Positions 24,635-34,815 are shown, counted from the stretch's first letter. The stretch: DNA of 43,904 bases from Actinomycetota bacterium (GCA_003151395.1 PLXJ01000050.1:14375-58278); one strand, 5' to 3'. A program made the numbers and translations. Notes: a model not told the origin generated them from the letters alone.

Positions 24635-25846
24635 ATGGCGCCTAACTATTCGCTGACACTGAATTTAGCGTCAAAAAGAGTAGTGGTCATTGGAGCAGGT
24701 CCAGTTGCAACCAGACGATTGAGTGATCTCATAAGTTCCGGCGCAGACCTTACGGTTATCGCACCAATCGCAACGGAAGAGATTCAAAGTTGGGCAAGCA
24801 AGGGAACCATTAAATGGCTAGGGCGACCCTATTTAGTAGCAGACCTAAATGACGCGTGGCTAATAGTTGCAGCGACTGGTTCTGATTTTATCAATCAGGA
24901 GATCGCGACTTGGGCGGAAAGTCATCAAATTTGGACGATGATCATGGGAGATAGCGAGTTGTCCACGGCTTGGCGCCCTGCGGTTGCGAATGGGCCTGAT
25001 GGAATCATCGTTGCGGTAACTGGAGGTCGTGATCCAAAACGTGCCATGGCTATTAGAGATGCTATTTCACTACAGATTGATCTGGGAACTCTGCCAATTC
25101 GGGCAATTCGCAAGCGAGAGGGTTTCGGAAGGGTTTCTTTAGTTGGTGGTGGTCCTGGCGATAAGAGTCTTCTCACACTCCGGGGGAGGCAACTACTAGC
25201 AGCTGCGGATGTCGTGGTCGTCGATCGTCTTGCCCCGCAGCAAATTTTGGAGGAACTTTCTTCTGATATCGAGATAATTGATTGCGGAAAATCTCCCGGT
25301 AATCATAAATTAACTCAAGATCAGATCAACGAAATAATTGTTGATCGCGCTAAGGCAGGGTTAGACGTTGTTCGGCTCAAAGGCGGTGACCCATTTGTTT
25401 TTGGTCGCGGCAGTGAAGAACTACAAGCCTGTATCGCTGCTGGCATCGAGTGCAAAGTAGTCCCTGGTGTCTCCTCCGCCATTGCAGTTCCCGCCGCAGC
25501 TGGTATTCCCGTTACTCATCGTGGGGTAGCCCAAGCTTTTACGGTTGTAAATGGCCATGGGGATCTTCCCATTTCACTCGCCGTAAGTCAGCAAACATTT
25601 GTCATTCTGATGGGTGTCGATGAGCTAGAGAAGATTGTTGATCGTTTTCTCCGAAGCGGATGGAACCAAGAAACTCCGATATCCGTGATCGAAAACGGTT
25701 GGTCTCTTGAGCAGCGATCTACGACCAGCACTCTCTCAAAAATAGGCGAACTCAAGAGCACGGTCGGATTTCGATCCCCTGCGGTCATAGTTATTGGAGA
25801 AGTAGTTAAATTTCGCGAGCAATTTGGTGATTTACATGGGCTTTAA
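24635..25846 (+). CDS. cysG: Siroheme synthase: precorrin-2 dehydrogenase / uroporphyrinogen-III methyltransferase
   Basis: Two-domain enzyme, 403 residues. Residues 1-155 form the NAD-dependent precorrin-2 dehydrogenase/chelatase part (VVVIGAGPVATRR near 16-28, then VAATGSDFIN). Residues 165-403 are the SAM-dependent uroporphyrinogen-III C-methyltransferase (VGGGPGD 170-176, VRLKGGDPFVFGRG, VVPGVSSAIAVPAAAGIPVTHR). It makes the siroheme precursor for the sulfite reductase from the product of the hem operon next door. The N-terminal module is shorter than in Escherichia coli CysG, and a separate chelatase gene follows, so iron insertion is probably done by that one. Confidence 0.92.
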   Translation: MAPNYSLTLNLASKRVVVIGAGPVATRRLSDLISSGADLTVIAPIATEEIQSWASKGTIKWLGRPYLVADLNDAWLIVAATGSDFINQEIATWAESHQIWTMIMGDSELSTAWRPAVANGPDGIIVAVTGGRDPKRAMAIRDAISLQIDLGTLPIRAIRKREGFGRVSLVGGGPGDKSLLTLRGRQLLAAADVVVVDRLAPQQILEELSSDIEIIDCGKSPGNHKLTQDQINEIIVDRAKAGLDVVRLKGGDPFVFGRGSEELQACIAAGIECKVVPGVSSAIAVPAAAGIPVTHRGVAQAFTVVNGHGDLPISLAVSQQTFVILMGVDELEKIVDRFLRSGWNQETPISVIENGWSLEQRSTTSTLSKIGELKSTVGFRSPAVIVIGEVVKFREQFGDLHGL

Positions 25847-26516
25847 CGAGTCCGCCACATCAAACATTATTTTCTTAGCCCACGGTTCACCAGATCCACG
25901 TTCTGCAGAATGTATGGAGGAGTTCGCCAGTGTTGTTTCTGACCAGATCGGGATCCCAGTTCATAGCGCATATCTAGATCACAATTTTCCAACTCTTCAA
26001 GAAATATCTGAGCGTATCCAAGACCCACATGCGCTGGTCATGCCCATGCTGCTTTCAAATGCCTTTCATGCGCGCTTTGATCTTCCAAAGGCGGCAAAAT
26101 CAGCTGGACTTCAAAATGTTATGCCGCCCATTGGGCATCCAACACAGGTACTCCAGGAACTGTTAGTTCGAGCACAAGAGCCAGCCATAGTCGTATCTGT
26201 GGGGACTTCAAATGTCTGTGCCCAAGCGGTATTTGAAGTCGCAGTTCAATCAGCGAGCTGGCAATGTGGAATCAGCGCAGATCATGCGTATGTAACCGGG
26301 AAAAAAGATCTGATCAAGAATAAGCTCGATGACTACGCAAATTCCGGTGGGAAAACCGTTATTCCTTGGTTCTTGGCCGATGGAAAGTTAATGGATCAAA
26401 TTCGAGTGGAAGCTGACATGCGAGATTTGAGGGTCGAGGGAAACGGTATTTGCCGTGAAGCGATTTTTGTCAGTCATGTTGTGCAGAAACTTAAACTTGT
26501 TTGTAGCCTAAATTAG
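25836..26516 (+). CDS. sirB: Sirohydrochlorin ferrochelatase-like protein (SirB/CbiX)
   Basis: CbiX/SirB-type chelatase, 226 residues, probably inserting iron into sirohydrochlorin to give siroheme. The family signature LAHGSPDPRS with its metal-binding His is at the N-terminus, and a second His lies in NAFHARFDLP. A second, weaker half follows, with FLADGKLMDQIRVEA. Start set at ATG 25836, overlapping cysG by 11 bases. Last gene of the sulfur operon. A cobalt role cannot be excluded, but no other cobalamin gene is here. Confidence 0.82.
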   Translation: MGFNESATSNIIFLAHGSPDPRSAECMEEFASVVSDQIGIPVHSAYLDHNFPTLQEISERIQDPHALVMPMLLSNAFHARFDLPKAAKSAGLQNVMPPIGHPTQVLQELLVRAQEPAIVVSVGTSNVCAQAVFEVAVQSASWQCGISADHAYVTGKKDLIKNKLDDYANSGGKTVIPWFLADGKLMDQIRVEADMRDLRVEGNGICREAIFVSHVVQKLKLVCSLN

Positions 26517-26522
26517 TTCTAG

Positions 26523-27818
26523 CTACTTTGCAGCAATCTGTGCGGATTTTTTTGCGGCGCTTAAAATTAATTCGACGTCATTATCTGACATCGCACCATT
26601 TACGAACCAAGCCTCGAAAGCAGACGGAGGAAGTGAGACGCCGTTATCGAGCATGGCGTGAAAGAAGGTGGCAAACTGTTTGACATCTTGTTGCTTGGCA
26701 TCTGCATAAGAGTGCACGATATTTGGTGTAAAGAAAAATGAAAACAAATTTCCAGCGCTTTGGCAACTATGCTCAATTCCCACAGAATCCAACTCTGCTG
26801 AGATCCCTTTCGAAAGTTGCTGCGCACGAGTATCTAATTTGCTATATAGCGCTTCATCGCAGAGTTGTAGTGTTGCAAGACCGGCCGTGGACGCAACCGG
26901 ATTTCCACTTAAAGTTCCTGCTTGATAGACCGAGCCGACTGGAGCCAATAAATCCATGATTGATGAATTGGCACCAAGTGCTGCAAGCGGATAACCACCG
27001 CCAATTACCTTTCCAAAAGTGAATATGTCTGGTGTCCAACCTTCCTGGGCAACGGACTCCCACCACCCACCTTGAGATATTCGAAAACCTGTCATCACCT
27101 CATCAAGAATCATAAGCGCACCGTTTTTGTGGCAGAGATCAGCAATTAACTTATTGAATCCTGGAAGAGGTGGGACTACACCCATGTTGGCTGGTGCCGC
27201 TTCTGTTATGACAGCAGCGATCTCTTCCCCGCGAGAAACAAAGAGTTGTTCTAAGGCAGGTGCGTCGTTGTAATTAATGACTATGGTGTCTTGGGTCGCT
27301 CCAGCAGTCACTCCGGGTGAATTAGGGAGTCCGAGTGTCATCACGCCAGAGCCAGCCTGCACTAATAACGCATCTGAATGTCCGTGATAACAACCTACAA
27401 ATTTGACCAGAAGGTTGCGACCGGTAGCCGCTCGAGCAAGCCTCACTGAAGTCATTACTGCTTCGGTACCTGATGAGACGAAGCGAACTTTTTCTACTGG
27501 CAATACACGTTTAACAATCTCTTCTGCGAGTTCAACTTCGTAAGGTGAAGGGGCTCCAAAGGAGGAGGAGAGCCTTGAAACTCGGTTTACTGCAGCGATT
27601 ACTTCTGGATGGGCGTGCCCAACAATCATTGGACCCCATGATCCGACTAAATCTATATACCTGTTCCCATCGACATCCCAGACGTGGGAACCTTCACCGC
27701 GAACCATATATAGCGGAGTTCCTCCAACGGCAGAGAATGCACGAACAGGTGAGGAGACTCCACCCGGAATTACCTTTTGCGCGCGTTCGTGCCAAGCCTT
27801 GGAATTCTCAATCTTCAT
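26523..27818 (-). CDS. hemL: Glutamate-1-semialdehyde 2,1-aminomutase
   Basis: PLP enzyme forming 5-aminolevulinate from glutamate-1-semialdehyde, 431 residues. Start region [22 protein letters not shown] is characteristic. The PLP lysine is Lys270 in [11 protein letters not shown], and the cofactor region [16 protein letters not shown] is intact. Last gene of hemACDBL; its start overlaps hemB by 11 bases. Convergent with sirB, with only a few bases between stops. Confidence 0.96.
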   Translation of the reverse strand: MKIENSKAWHERAQKVIPGGVSSPVRAFSAVGGTPLYMVRGEGSHVWDVDGNRYIDLVGSWGPMIVGHAHPEVIAAVNRVSRLSSSFGAPSPYEVELAEEIVKRVLPVEKVRFVSSGTEAVMTSVRLARAATGRNLLVKFVGCYHGHSDALLVQAGSGVMTLGLPNSPGVTAGATQDTIVINYNDAPALEQLFVSRGEEIAAVITEAAPANMGVVPPLPGFNKLIADLCHKNGALMILDEVMTGFRISQGGWWESVAQEGWTPDIFTFGKVIGGGYPLAALGANSSIMDLLAPVGSVYQAGTLSGNPVASTAGLATLQLCDEALYSKLDTRAQQLSKGISAELDSVGIEHSCQSAGNLFSFFFTPNIVHSYADAKQQDVKQFATFFHAMLDNGVSLPPSAFEAWFVNGAMSDNDVELILSAAKKSAQIAAK

Positions 27819-28785
27819 GTAACCAGCTTGCTACTTCTAGCGCCCAATAGGTGCAGACGATGGTGGCCCCAGCCCGTTTAGTTGCCAGGAGTATCTCCAA
27901 AATTGCTGATTTGCGATCGATAGCTCCAGCATCTGCTGCGCTTTCGACCATCGCCATCTCCCCAGAAATTACGTAGGAAGCAATCGGTAAATTGAACGTA
28001 TCTGAGGCTTGTCGCACGATATCCAAATACATCATTCCGGGTTTGACCATAATGATGTCAGCACCTTGTTCGACGTCTAACGAGATTTCTCGAATCGCTT
28101 CTCTTGAGTTAGCCGGATCCTGTTGGTAGGTCTTGCGATTTCCTTTAAGTTGCGAGTCCACTGCATTTCTAAAAGGTCCATAAAAAGCCGAAGCATATTT
28201 TGCGGCATAAGCAAGAATCGAAGTCTCCTGAAATCCAGCACTTTCCAGCGCATCTCTGACTGCTCCAACCTGACCATCCATCATGCCGCTGGTTCCTAAC
28301 ATGTGCGCCCCCGCGCTCGCCAACTGAACCGCCATTACTTTGTAAATTTCTAGAGTCGCATCATTGTCGACCAACCCAACTTCATCTAGCACTCCGCAAT
28401 GTCCATGGCTAGTAAATTCATCAAGGCACAAATCTGCAATTACGACTAATTCATCACCAACTACTTCCCTCACCATCTTTACTGATCGGTGCAAAATCCC
28501 TTCGGGATTTGTGGCTTGGCTGCCGACCTCATCTCGCTCAAGAGGAATCGCAAAAATCATGACTCCACCGATCCCTAATTTAAGGGCGCTTTCTACCTCC
28601 TGCCGCAAACTATCTAAAGAATGCTGAAAGACCCCTTTCATATTCGCGATCGGTTCTGGCGCTAACAACCCCTCTTTGACGAAAACGGGAAGTATGAAAT
28701 TTTCCGCGTGTAGGTGATTCTCGGATACAAGTTCTCGCATAGCTTGGCTAGTTCGCAATCGGCGTGGGCGTTCGGCCATATTCAT
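27808..28785 (-). CDS. hemB: Delta-aminolevulinic acid dehydratase (porphobilinogen synthase)
   Basis: Condenses two 5-aminolevulinates to porphobilinogen, 325 residues. Start at ATG 28785, which shares a base with the hemD stop (TAATG); an ATG two codons on is possible. Schiff-base lysines are Lys196 ([12 protein letters not shown]) and Lys248 (MVKPGMMY). The metal segment [15 protein letters not shown] has Cys120, Asp122 and Cys130, a Cys/Asp/Cys set known from actinobacterial enzymes. Confidence 0.95.
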   Translation of the reverse strand: MNMAERPRRLRTSQAMRELVSENHLHAENFILPVFVKEGLLAPEPIANMKGVFQHSLDSLRQEVESALKLGIGGVMIFAIPLERDEVGSQATNPEGILHRSVKMVREVVGDELVVIADLCLDEFTSHGHCGVLDEVGLVDNDATLEIYKVMAVQLASAGAHMLGTSGMMDGQVGAVRDALESAGFQETSILAYAAKYASAFYGPFRNAVDSQLKGNRKTYQQDPANSREAIREISLDVEQGADIIMVKPGMMYLDIVRQASDTFNLPIASYVISGEMAMVESAADAGAIDRKSAILEILLATKRAGATIVCTYWALEVASWLHED

Positions 28786-29531
28786 TAAGGTTTCCCATCT
28801 AGCGTGCATGCCACCAAATCCGCTAAGTCTTCTGGACTCGGACTTTTGGCAACCCCAGCCACATTCATGGCTAATTCTCTCGCAAATTCAGCGGTGATAG
28901 GACCACCACAGAAAACAGGTATTGTGGAATTGGGAGCCAACGAGTTGAGCACGGTTGCCGCACTTGGCGAGCGCAACACGATCCCAGAGAAGGACTCTGA
29001 ATTAATTTGCCGGACAATCGACTTTTCTACCGCGGCAGGACTATTTATATAAATAGTTTTGGAATACACCTTCCAACCGGCTTCGGAGAGTCCATTCTCA
29101 AGTGTTGTTCGGGATAGATTTCCGAGCGGTAAGACGGCATCCGCGGGTGCCATTTCTTTTAACTCAAGGAGGAGTTTGGTTGAGTCGGCACTCCGCGGCA
29201 AGAAAATATTAGTCACTCCCAATTGACTTAAAGTCTCTGCACTTCCCTTTCCAATTGCTGCGCACCGAATATTTGGATTGGTCACTAGCGCTTCTTGCAA
29301 TTTGTCTGTACCCACTAGTTTTCCCCACTGTGGAAGCGCATTTCTGGAGGCCACCACCAACCATCCCTTTGCGTCTTCGAGCGCCGTTAGTAACTCTTGT
29401 GCATCTTCCATTAATCCCGACGATATTTGCGTAAAGGGTGCGATTACGGAAGACAGACTCCGATTGTGGAGGGCGGACGCATCTCGACTATTTCCCGTGC
29501 TGCTTACGAGAAGGATAGGTTTCAGGCTCAT
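28785..29531 (-). CDS. hemD: Uroporphyrinogen-III synthase
   Basis: Closes and inverts ring D of hydroxymethylbilane, 248 residues. The family is weakly conserved; support comes from the two-lobe pattern (GWLVVASRNAL, IRCAAIGKGSAETL, AVLPLGNLSRTTLENGL, FSGIVLRSPSAATVL) and from its place between hemC and hemB, overlapping hemC by four bases. Its product is the branch point to heme and siroheme. Confidence 0.85.
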   Translation of the reverse strand: MSLKPILLVSSTGNSRDASALHNRSLSSVIAPFTQISSGLMEDAQELLTALEDAKGWLVVASRNALPQWGKLVGTDKLQEALVTNPNIRCAAIGKGSAETLSQLGVTNIFLPRSADSTKLLLELKEMAPADAVLPLGNLSRTTLENGLSEAGWKVYSKTIYINSPAAVEKSIVRQINSESFSGIVLRSPSAATVLNSLAPNSTIPVFCGGPITAEFARELAMNVAGVAKSPSPEDLADLVACTLDGKP

Positions 29532-30418
29532 CGAACAAAAAGGTCAGCGAGTTGAAGTCCCAATGCTTGTGCGGCAACTAAGTCAAAATCAGATCTGACT
29601 GCAGAAGAGAGTGAAAATTTTTGACTGGGGATTCCTAAACTTCCGCCAAGTTCTGCTGTGAGAGTCAATTGGCCATTATCAACCTGGGCAGTGGCCCCGA
29701 TGGCAATCTCGCATCCTGCTTGTAAGCCTTGCAAGACTGCTCGTTCCGCTGTTGCAGTCATTCTAGAGAGCGGGTCATCAAGTTCTTTTAGTAGGGAGAT
29801 CAGTTCTCGGTCATCGCTTCGGCACTCAACTGCTAGTGCACCTTGGGCTGGAGCTGGGATGAAAACATCTAGTTCAAAATATTGTGCGACTTCATTGAGT
29901 CGACTTATTCGAGCCAATCCAGCTGCAGCCAGCACAACCGCGTCATACTCACCTGATCTAACCTTTTCTATCCTTGAATCAACATTCCCTCTGATTGGTT
30001 CCGGGAGTAATTCAGAATTCAGTCTAGATATTGTTGCCGATCTCCGGGGGGAAGATGTTCCAATCCTCGAACCAGGATTTAGGTCAACAAACAGCTGATT
30101 GCCCGTTGAGACCAGGACTTCACGGGAATCTTCTCGTATCGGAATTGCCGCGATGGTTAGTTCTGGATGAGGAATAGAAGGTAAGTCCTTTAGTGAGTGC
30201 ACTAGAAAATCGACTTCACCTTTCAACAGTGCGGCTCGCAAGGCGTTGACAAACGCACCAGGAATAACTGGATTGAAGATAGAGATAGACAAATCATCCC
30301 CAGCAGTTTCGATTACTTTTAAATCAATTTGGTGACCAGTAATTAGGTTTGCTACCCATCTTGATTGGGTGAGCGCAAGTTGACTTCCGCGGGTGCCTAG
30401 TACGAGCAACTTACCCAT
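29528..30418 (-). CDS. hemC: Porphobilinogen deaminase (hydroxymethylbilane synthase)
   Basis: Joins four porphobilinogens, 296 residues. Typical start LVLGTRGSQLALTQSRWV; the active-site loop HSLKDLP; substrate-binding TSSPRRSA and RGNVDSRI; the dipyrromethane-carrying Cys236 in GLQAGCEIAIGA. Overlaps hemA by eight bases and hemD by four. Confidence 0.96.
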   Translation of the reverse strand: MGKLLVLGTRGSQLALTQSRWVANLITGHQIDLKVIETAGDDLSISIFNPVIPGAFVNALRAALLKGEVDFLVHSLKDLPSIPHPELTIAAIPIREDSREVLVSTGNQLFVDLNPGSRIGTSSPRRSATISRLNSELLPEPIRGNVDSRIEKVRSGEYDAVVLAAAGLARISRLNEVAQYFELDVFIPAPAQGALAVECRSDDRELISLLKELDDPLSRMTATAERAVLQGLQAGCEIAIGATAQVDNGQLTLTAELGGSLGIPSQKFSLSSAVRSDFDLVAAQALGLQLADLFVR

Positions 30419-31502
30419 GGTTGATCGGGAGTGAAGCCGTCTCTAGTACAAACTCTATTTCTTCCGCTATCAAATCAACTACGTTGCCTCGAATTACCCT
30501 TGCATTTCGGAAGTTAAGGCGCGCCACCTGTTTCTCTCCGAAAGCAAGAACCGCTTGCTCAACTATCGACTCGGCACGGGCGATCGTCTCGTGATGTTCA
30601 ACGGGAGCGTTTCTATAAATATCTTGCAAGTCTATGAGAACTACGTTACCTAAACTCTTTACAGAATTATCAACATCCTTGGCAAGAGATAAATCCAAGA
30701 TTGGGAATGATTCCCTTTTTACAACGGCGAGATGCTCACGAGTAATAATTGAACCGTGCGTCCCGTTGCATGTGACAAGTAGGTCCACTTGAGAGAGAGC
30801 ACTGGACAACCCTCCAGATTTGATGGGTGTGGTCTGATGAGATGCGGAAAATAAATTGGCTCTGCCACTCATCGAGTAAGTTAAAATTTCCCTCACTCGC
30901 TCGCGTTTCAAGGCTGCGGTTACCACGCGCGCATACGCGCCAGTACCTAAAACCAAAACTCGCTTTCCTTCAAAGTCGAAGTTGGTTTGTTTTACGAGTT
31001 CCAATCCACCGGTAACCAGTGATCGCCCCGCCTTACCCAATCCCGTCTCCGCCGCAACTTTTTTGGAGATTCGGGAACTCTCTTGAAAAAGCATCTCAAT
31101 ATTTCTGGAAGTTATCCCGCGAAGTTGTGATGAACTCAAGGAGCGTTTTACTTGACCAGCTATCTCGTCCTCACCTACGATCATCGATTCAAGACCTGCG
31201 GCGACTCTAAAGAGGTGGCGCGTAACTTCCGCTCCACTCTTGTACCGCATGTGATTAGTCGGTATTCCGGTAATTTCAATTACTTTGGCAAGAATATGAT
31301 CCTGTGAATGCGTTGGCATGGAGGAATCAAAGTAAATTTCGAATCTGTTGCAGGTACTGACTAGGACTACTCCGGTTATTCCGAATTCACTTGCCTCTGG
31401 CGAAGAAATAATTTGCAATATTTTCTCTGCATGCGCTTCAAGCACCTCCAGTTTTTCAAGGGAGAGTTCGCGAAAACTCGTGCCAATGAAGTGAAGGGAC
31501 AT
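30411..31502 (-). CDS. hemA: Glutamyl-tRNA reductase
   Basis: First enzyme of the C5 heme pathway, 363 residues, somewhat shorter than the usual 420 or more because the C-terminal dimerisation region is brief. Active-site Cys51 lies in VSTCNRFEIY; the tRNA-binding and NADPH domains follow (VLGTGAYARVVTAAL). First gene of hemA-C-D-B-L. TAAGAT six bases before the ATG suggests a leaderless transcript; there is no ribosome site. Confidence 0.95.
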   Translation of the reverse strand: MSLHFIGTSFRELSLEKLEVLEAHAEKILQIISSPEASEFGITGVVLVSTCNRFEIYFDSSMPTHSQDHILAKVIEITGIPTNHMRYKSGAEVTRHLFRVAAGLESMIVGEDEIAGQVKRSLSSSQLRGITSRNIEMLFQESSRISKKVAAETGLGKAGRSLVTGGLELVKQTNFDFEGKRVLVLGTGAYARVVTAALKRERVREILTYSMSGRANLFSASHQTTPIKSGGLSSALSQVDLLVTCNGTHGSIITREHLAVVKRESFPILDLSLAKDVDNSVKSLGNVVLIDLQDIYRNAPVEHHETIARAESIVEQAVLAFGEKQVARLNFRNARVIRGNVVDLIAEEIEFVLETASLPINHG

Positions 31503-31560
31503 GGGGAAATCTTAAGCCCTTGGAGGTGCGTTGATTGATCGCCATCAGTTCACTACTGCA

Positions 31561-31592
31561 AACCCATTGCAACAGCGACGCCGCAGTGGGTT
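31561..31592 (-). terminator. Terminator of the 31599-32174 gene
   Basis: Ten-base arms AACCCATTGC and GCAGTGGGTT (one G-U pair) with a 12-base loop begin a few bases after the stop, in the gap before hemA. The T-tail is short. Confidence 0.55.
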
Positions 31593-31598
31593 ATGTTA

Positions 31599-32174
31599 TT
31601 AAAGAAGTGTCTGCGTCGACTTGATGAAGGCGAGCAAAGGTGCGGGAGGAGTTGCCACTGCTGGTGCCGAGAAAGTAAGGATTACATACTTTCCAGCGAC
31701 CCAAGCATCTAGGCGCAAACTTCCTGCCTTGGATGTTGAAGCAACACCATCTTCTTTTCCATTACCGAAATCTAGGTAATCGCTGACGCCACCAACTGGA
31801 GTCTTCTTCATAGCTCCTGCTGACTGCTTAACGACATATGCTAAATATTGAGTTGCCGTCATTGCAGGCTTCTTCTTTCCGTTAGCGGCTACTGAATATT
31901 TCGCAATATCTGCGGGGCTAATACAGCCGACGACAAGTGCCTTGGCACCAAAGTCGATCGTTGTTCCGAGTGCATTTGCCTGATTAGCGGCCGCATTGGC
32001 GAAGTTATATGGGGTGGTGGCTGGACCAGTTGCTGATTTATAGCCATCTGCAACGACAAGAGCCTTGGTAATCGAAGCGCACGATCCAGTCGCAGCTTGA
32101 GCCATTGGGGTAAAAGACACAACGGCAATAACTAATGACATAGATAGAGTGCTAAGAATGAATTTCCGTTGCAT
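31599..32174 (-). CDS. Small secreted protein of unknown function
   Basis: 191 residues from ATG 32174, chosen because AAGGAG lies just upstream and a signal peptide starts here (MQRKFILSTLSMSLVIAVVS, cleavage after MAQA). The mature protein starts ATGSCASITKALVV and has a second cysteine in VVGCIS, so one disulfide is possible. The rest is a compact alpha/beta-looking domain (LDFGNGKEDGVASTSKAGSLRL, VAGKYVILTFSAP). I do not recognise the family. Monocistronic, with its own terminator, divergent from fprA. Confidence 0.7.
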   Translation of the reverse strand: MQRKFILSTLSMSLVIAVVSFTPMAQAATGSCASITKALVVADGYKSATGPATTPYNFANAAANQANALGTTIDFGAKALVVGCISPADIAKYSVAANGKKKPAMTATQYLAYVVKQSAGAMKKTPVGGVSDYLDFGNGKEDGVASTSKAGSLRLDAWVAGKYVILTFSAPAVATPPAPLLAFIKSTQTLL

Positions 32175-32283
32175 GATGCTCCTTATTAGTGGATTCAAGG
32201 TCAGGATAATTGACCAACGACGGCACAATTTCATGATTACCTATGTGTTAACTGTGAAATATCTGACACAGGGCTGAAACTTT

Positions 32284-32327
32284 CCCACTTTAACTTCGGG
32301 GTAACAGATTGCGACCTGTAAAGTGGG
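32284..32327. promoter_or_regulatory. Inverted repeat in the fprA upstream region
   Basis: CCCACTTTA (32284-32292) and TAAAGTGGG (32319-32327) form a perfect 9-bp inverted repeat 31 bases before the fprA start. It could be an RNA hairpin in the leader or a regulator site between the divergent genes. Confidence 0.45.
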
Positions 32328-32357
32328 CATTTCAAGCATCAATAGAAGAGGTCTCCT

Positions 32358-33668
32358 TTGCCGCATTACAAAATTGCCATCGTTGGAGCGGGTCCAGCGG
32401 GGTATTTCACGGCTCAAGCGCTTCAAAGCGCCCAGAGCGAAGACCTTATTTTTTCGATCGATATGTTTGAGCGCCTCCCAACTATGTGGGGATTGGTTCG
32501 ATCCGGTGTGGCTCCCGATCACCCCAAGATCAAATCGGTATCGAAGGTTTTTGAAAAGATTGCCTCGGACCCTAATTTTCGATTATTCGGCAATGTGGAG
32601 GTGGGTAAAGATATTGATATCGAAGAAATTTGCCCACGCTATGACGCGGTTGTTATGTGCACCGGATCCAGTATTGGTAGAAAACTGGGCATCCCAGGTG
32701 AAGAATTACCAGGTTCCTTGTCGGCGGCGGAATTCGTTCCTTGGTACAACGGTCACCCGGATTATGTAAATGTGAAAGTTCCACTTGATGGAGATACCGC
32801 GGTAATTATTGGCGCCGGGAATGTGGCTATGGACTGCGCCCGAATACTTGCGCTGAATCCCACAGAACTCGATTCCACAGATACGGCCCTGCATGCGCTC
32901 GCGGCGCTCCATGCCAGCAATATCAGAAAGGTATATATCGCAGGTCGTCGCGGTCCAGAGCACGCTGCATTTACCTCACCAGAACTACGGGAGCTGCCTA
33001 AATTAGAACATACTGACGTCGTTATTGACGCCACCGAGGTCCATGATGCGCATGAGCGAGCACTTGCTGCTGGTGAGATAGAGAAACATACCGCTGCCAA
33101 TTTAGAGGCGTGGCGATTGATTGCCGAACATCCTCGCGCGGGTCATGAACGCTCCATGGAATTTCACTTCTTATCGGCCCCCAAAGAGATAAGGGGTAAC
33201 GGCAGAGTCGAGGAAGTAATTTTTGGAATTAACGAAATTAGAGCCGGTAAGGTAGTTGATACTGGTGAAACGCGCTCAATCAAAACAAATCTTGTTATAT
33301 CCGCGATTGGTTATCACTCTGATTACATCAAGGGAGTTTCGTTCCGCGACGGAAAAGTTGAAAACGATAATGGTCGCGTGCTCGGAACTAATATTTATAC
33401 GGTGGGCTGGGCTAAACGCGGTCCATCAGGAGTAATTGGAACCAACAAGAGCGATGCAGCCGATGTTGTGAAACTGCTCATTGAAGATTTAGATCCCGAA
33501 CCAAAGAACGGCGGGGATATTACGGTAGTTATTCCCCTTTCAATTCCAATCATTGATCAGACCGGCTGGACAAAAATAAATGAAGCTGAAATTGCGGCTG
33601 GGGTTGTAGTGGGTAAACCTCGAATAAAAGAAGTAGTAATTCCCGAACTTATTTCTCTTGCCGAATAA
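32358..33668 (+). CDS. fprA: Ferredoxin/flavodoxin-NADP reductase, adrenodoxin-reductase type
   Basis: FAD protein moving electrons between NADPH and ferredoxin, 436 residues. FAD motif VGAGPAGYFTAQAL at 9-22, the MWGLVRSGVAPDHPKIK segment specific to this family, the NADP motif IIGAGNVAMDCARIL and the late WAKRGPSGVIGTNKSDA. Start is TTG with GAGG upstream; no better start is available. In this genome it is a likely electron source for the ferredoxin-dependent sulfite reductase, though it is not in that operon. Its last 20 bases overlap the MFS gene tail to tail. Confidence 0.93.
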   Translation: MPHYKIAIVGAGPAGYFTAQALQSAQSEDLIFSIDMFERLPTMWGLVRSGVAPDHPKIKSVSKVFEKIASDPNFRLFGNVEVGKDIDIEEICPRYDAVVMCTGSSIGRKLGIPGEELPGSLSAAEFVPWYNGHPDYVNVKVPLDGDTAVIIGAGNVAMDCARILALNPTELDSTDTALHALAALHASNIRKVYIAGRRGPEHAAFTSPELRELPKLEHTDVVIDATEVHDAHERALAAGEIEKHTAANLEAWRLIAEHPRAGHERSMEFHFLSAPKEIRGNGRVEEVIFGINEIRAGKVVDTGETRSIKTNLVISAIGYHSDYIKGVSFRDGKVENDNGRVLGTNIYTVGWAKRGPSGVIGTNKSDAADVVKLLIEDLDPEPKNGGDITVVIPLSIPIIDQTGWTKINEAEIAAGVVVGKPRIKEVVIPELISLAE

Positions 33669-34815
33669 CGTATCTGGAGCCGGCCGCTAGACATAAACCT
33701 AGCGCTGCTGGCACCAACATTGCCCACCGCAATGTAATTGCCTCTGATATGTACCCCATTATTGGTGGGCCGACGACAAATCCAAAGTAGGAGATGCCAG
33801 AAACGGTAGCCACGGCCTCTGATGGCGCAATGGTTCCTGTGAATTTGTTAATGGCGATCTTTCCTGCTTCGCTATAAATCATCGGGATAACGGTGCACAT
33901 TCCGATACCTAAGAAAAGCCAACCAAAAATCTCACCACCAATCCCACCGATGAGCAGGCCGGTTCCCAGACCTAAACCTGCAAATAGCCCGCCAAAAAAC
34001 AAAAGTTGACCTGGTCCAAATTTATGAGCCAACCGATCGCCCAAAAAGCGGCCGGTGACCATCGTTATTGAGAAACAAATATAAGGAAGCGTTCCCACGA
34101 ACGGAGAAGTATGGAAAGTGGTTCTAGCAAGCACTCCACCCCAGTCACCGGCAGAACCTTCTCCGATAGATGCTGACATTCCAAGTAATCCCATGACCCA
34201 AAAGATTGTTGGACGTCTAGGTCGCTTGAGCTTTCTCGGCTCTTGTTGATCACTCGATGCCGGCAAGAACCGTGATTTCATATAAAGGAGCACAACGACA
34301 AATAGCACAGATACTAAACACTCTTGGATAATCTCTTTTACATGCAACTGCGCCATAAGTCCGCCACATGCGCTTCCCGCCAATGCCCCCACCGAATACA
34401 AAGCATGGAAAGTACTCATTACTCGATGCTTGAACCGTTGTTCCAGAGTCACAGCATGCGTATTCATCGCGACATCTTGAAAAGCAATTGCAAATCCAAA
34501 CAAGTAAAGCGCGATGCAAAATGAGATGTAATTAAACGAAATTCCAACCAAAGGCATCGACAGAATAATTGCAACAGATCCTAATATCGTGACTCGGGCA
34601 CTACCGTGTTTTGCTGACCATCGCCCACTTGGACCCAACGCCGATAAGACCCCTGCGGCCATAAAAAAGAGTGCCGTTCCAAGCGCACCATTTGAAATTT
34701 GTAAATGAAATTTGTAATCGGGTAATTGCGAAACGATTATCCCGACCGAAAATCCATTCATCATAAAAGCCAGAGTCGTGGCAATGCGGGCTCTTAGCAA
34801 CTCATTCCGACTCAT
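33649..34815 (-). CDS. MFS transporter
   Basis: Twelve-helix major facilitator of 388 residues, resembling the YbjJ/fucose-permease-like branch. Helix 1 is FMMNGFSVGIIVSQLP; the loop after helix 2 has GPSGRWSAKHG; a charged central loop (QQEPRKLKRPRRP) separates the halves; the second half begins IFWVMGLLGMSASIGEGSAGDW. Substrate unknown. AGGA precedes the ATG. Probably co-transcribed with the methyltransferase gene 42 bp upstream. Confidence 0.85.
   Translation of the reverse strand: MSRNELLRARIATTLAFMMNGFSVGIIVSQLPDYKFHLQISNGALGTALFFMAAGVLSALGPSGRWSAKHGSARVTILGSVAIILSMPLVGISFNYISFCIALYLFGFAIAFQDVAMNTHAVTLEQRFKHRVMSTFHALYSVGALAGSACGGLMAQLHVKEIIQECLVSVLFVVVLLYMKSRFLPASSDQQEPRKLKRPRRPTIFWVMGLLGMSASIGEGSAGDWGGVLARTTFHTSPFVGTLPYICFSITMVTGRFLGDRLAHKFGPGQLLFFGGLFAGLGLGTGLLIGGIGGEIFGWLFLGIGMCTVIPMIYSEAGKIAINKFTGTIAPSEAVATVSGISYFGFVVGPPIMGYISEAITLRWAMLVPAALGLCLAAGSRYVIRQEK

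Noticed and set aside
28077-28277. Alternative minus-strand frame inside hemB
   Set aside because: It lies fully within a well-supported gene and has no ribosome site.
30997-31502. Short hemA as a truncated pseudogene
   Set aside because: The catalytic and NADPH domains are complete and the gene is tightly coupled to hemC, so a short C-terminus is more likely than decay.
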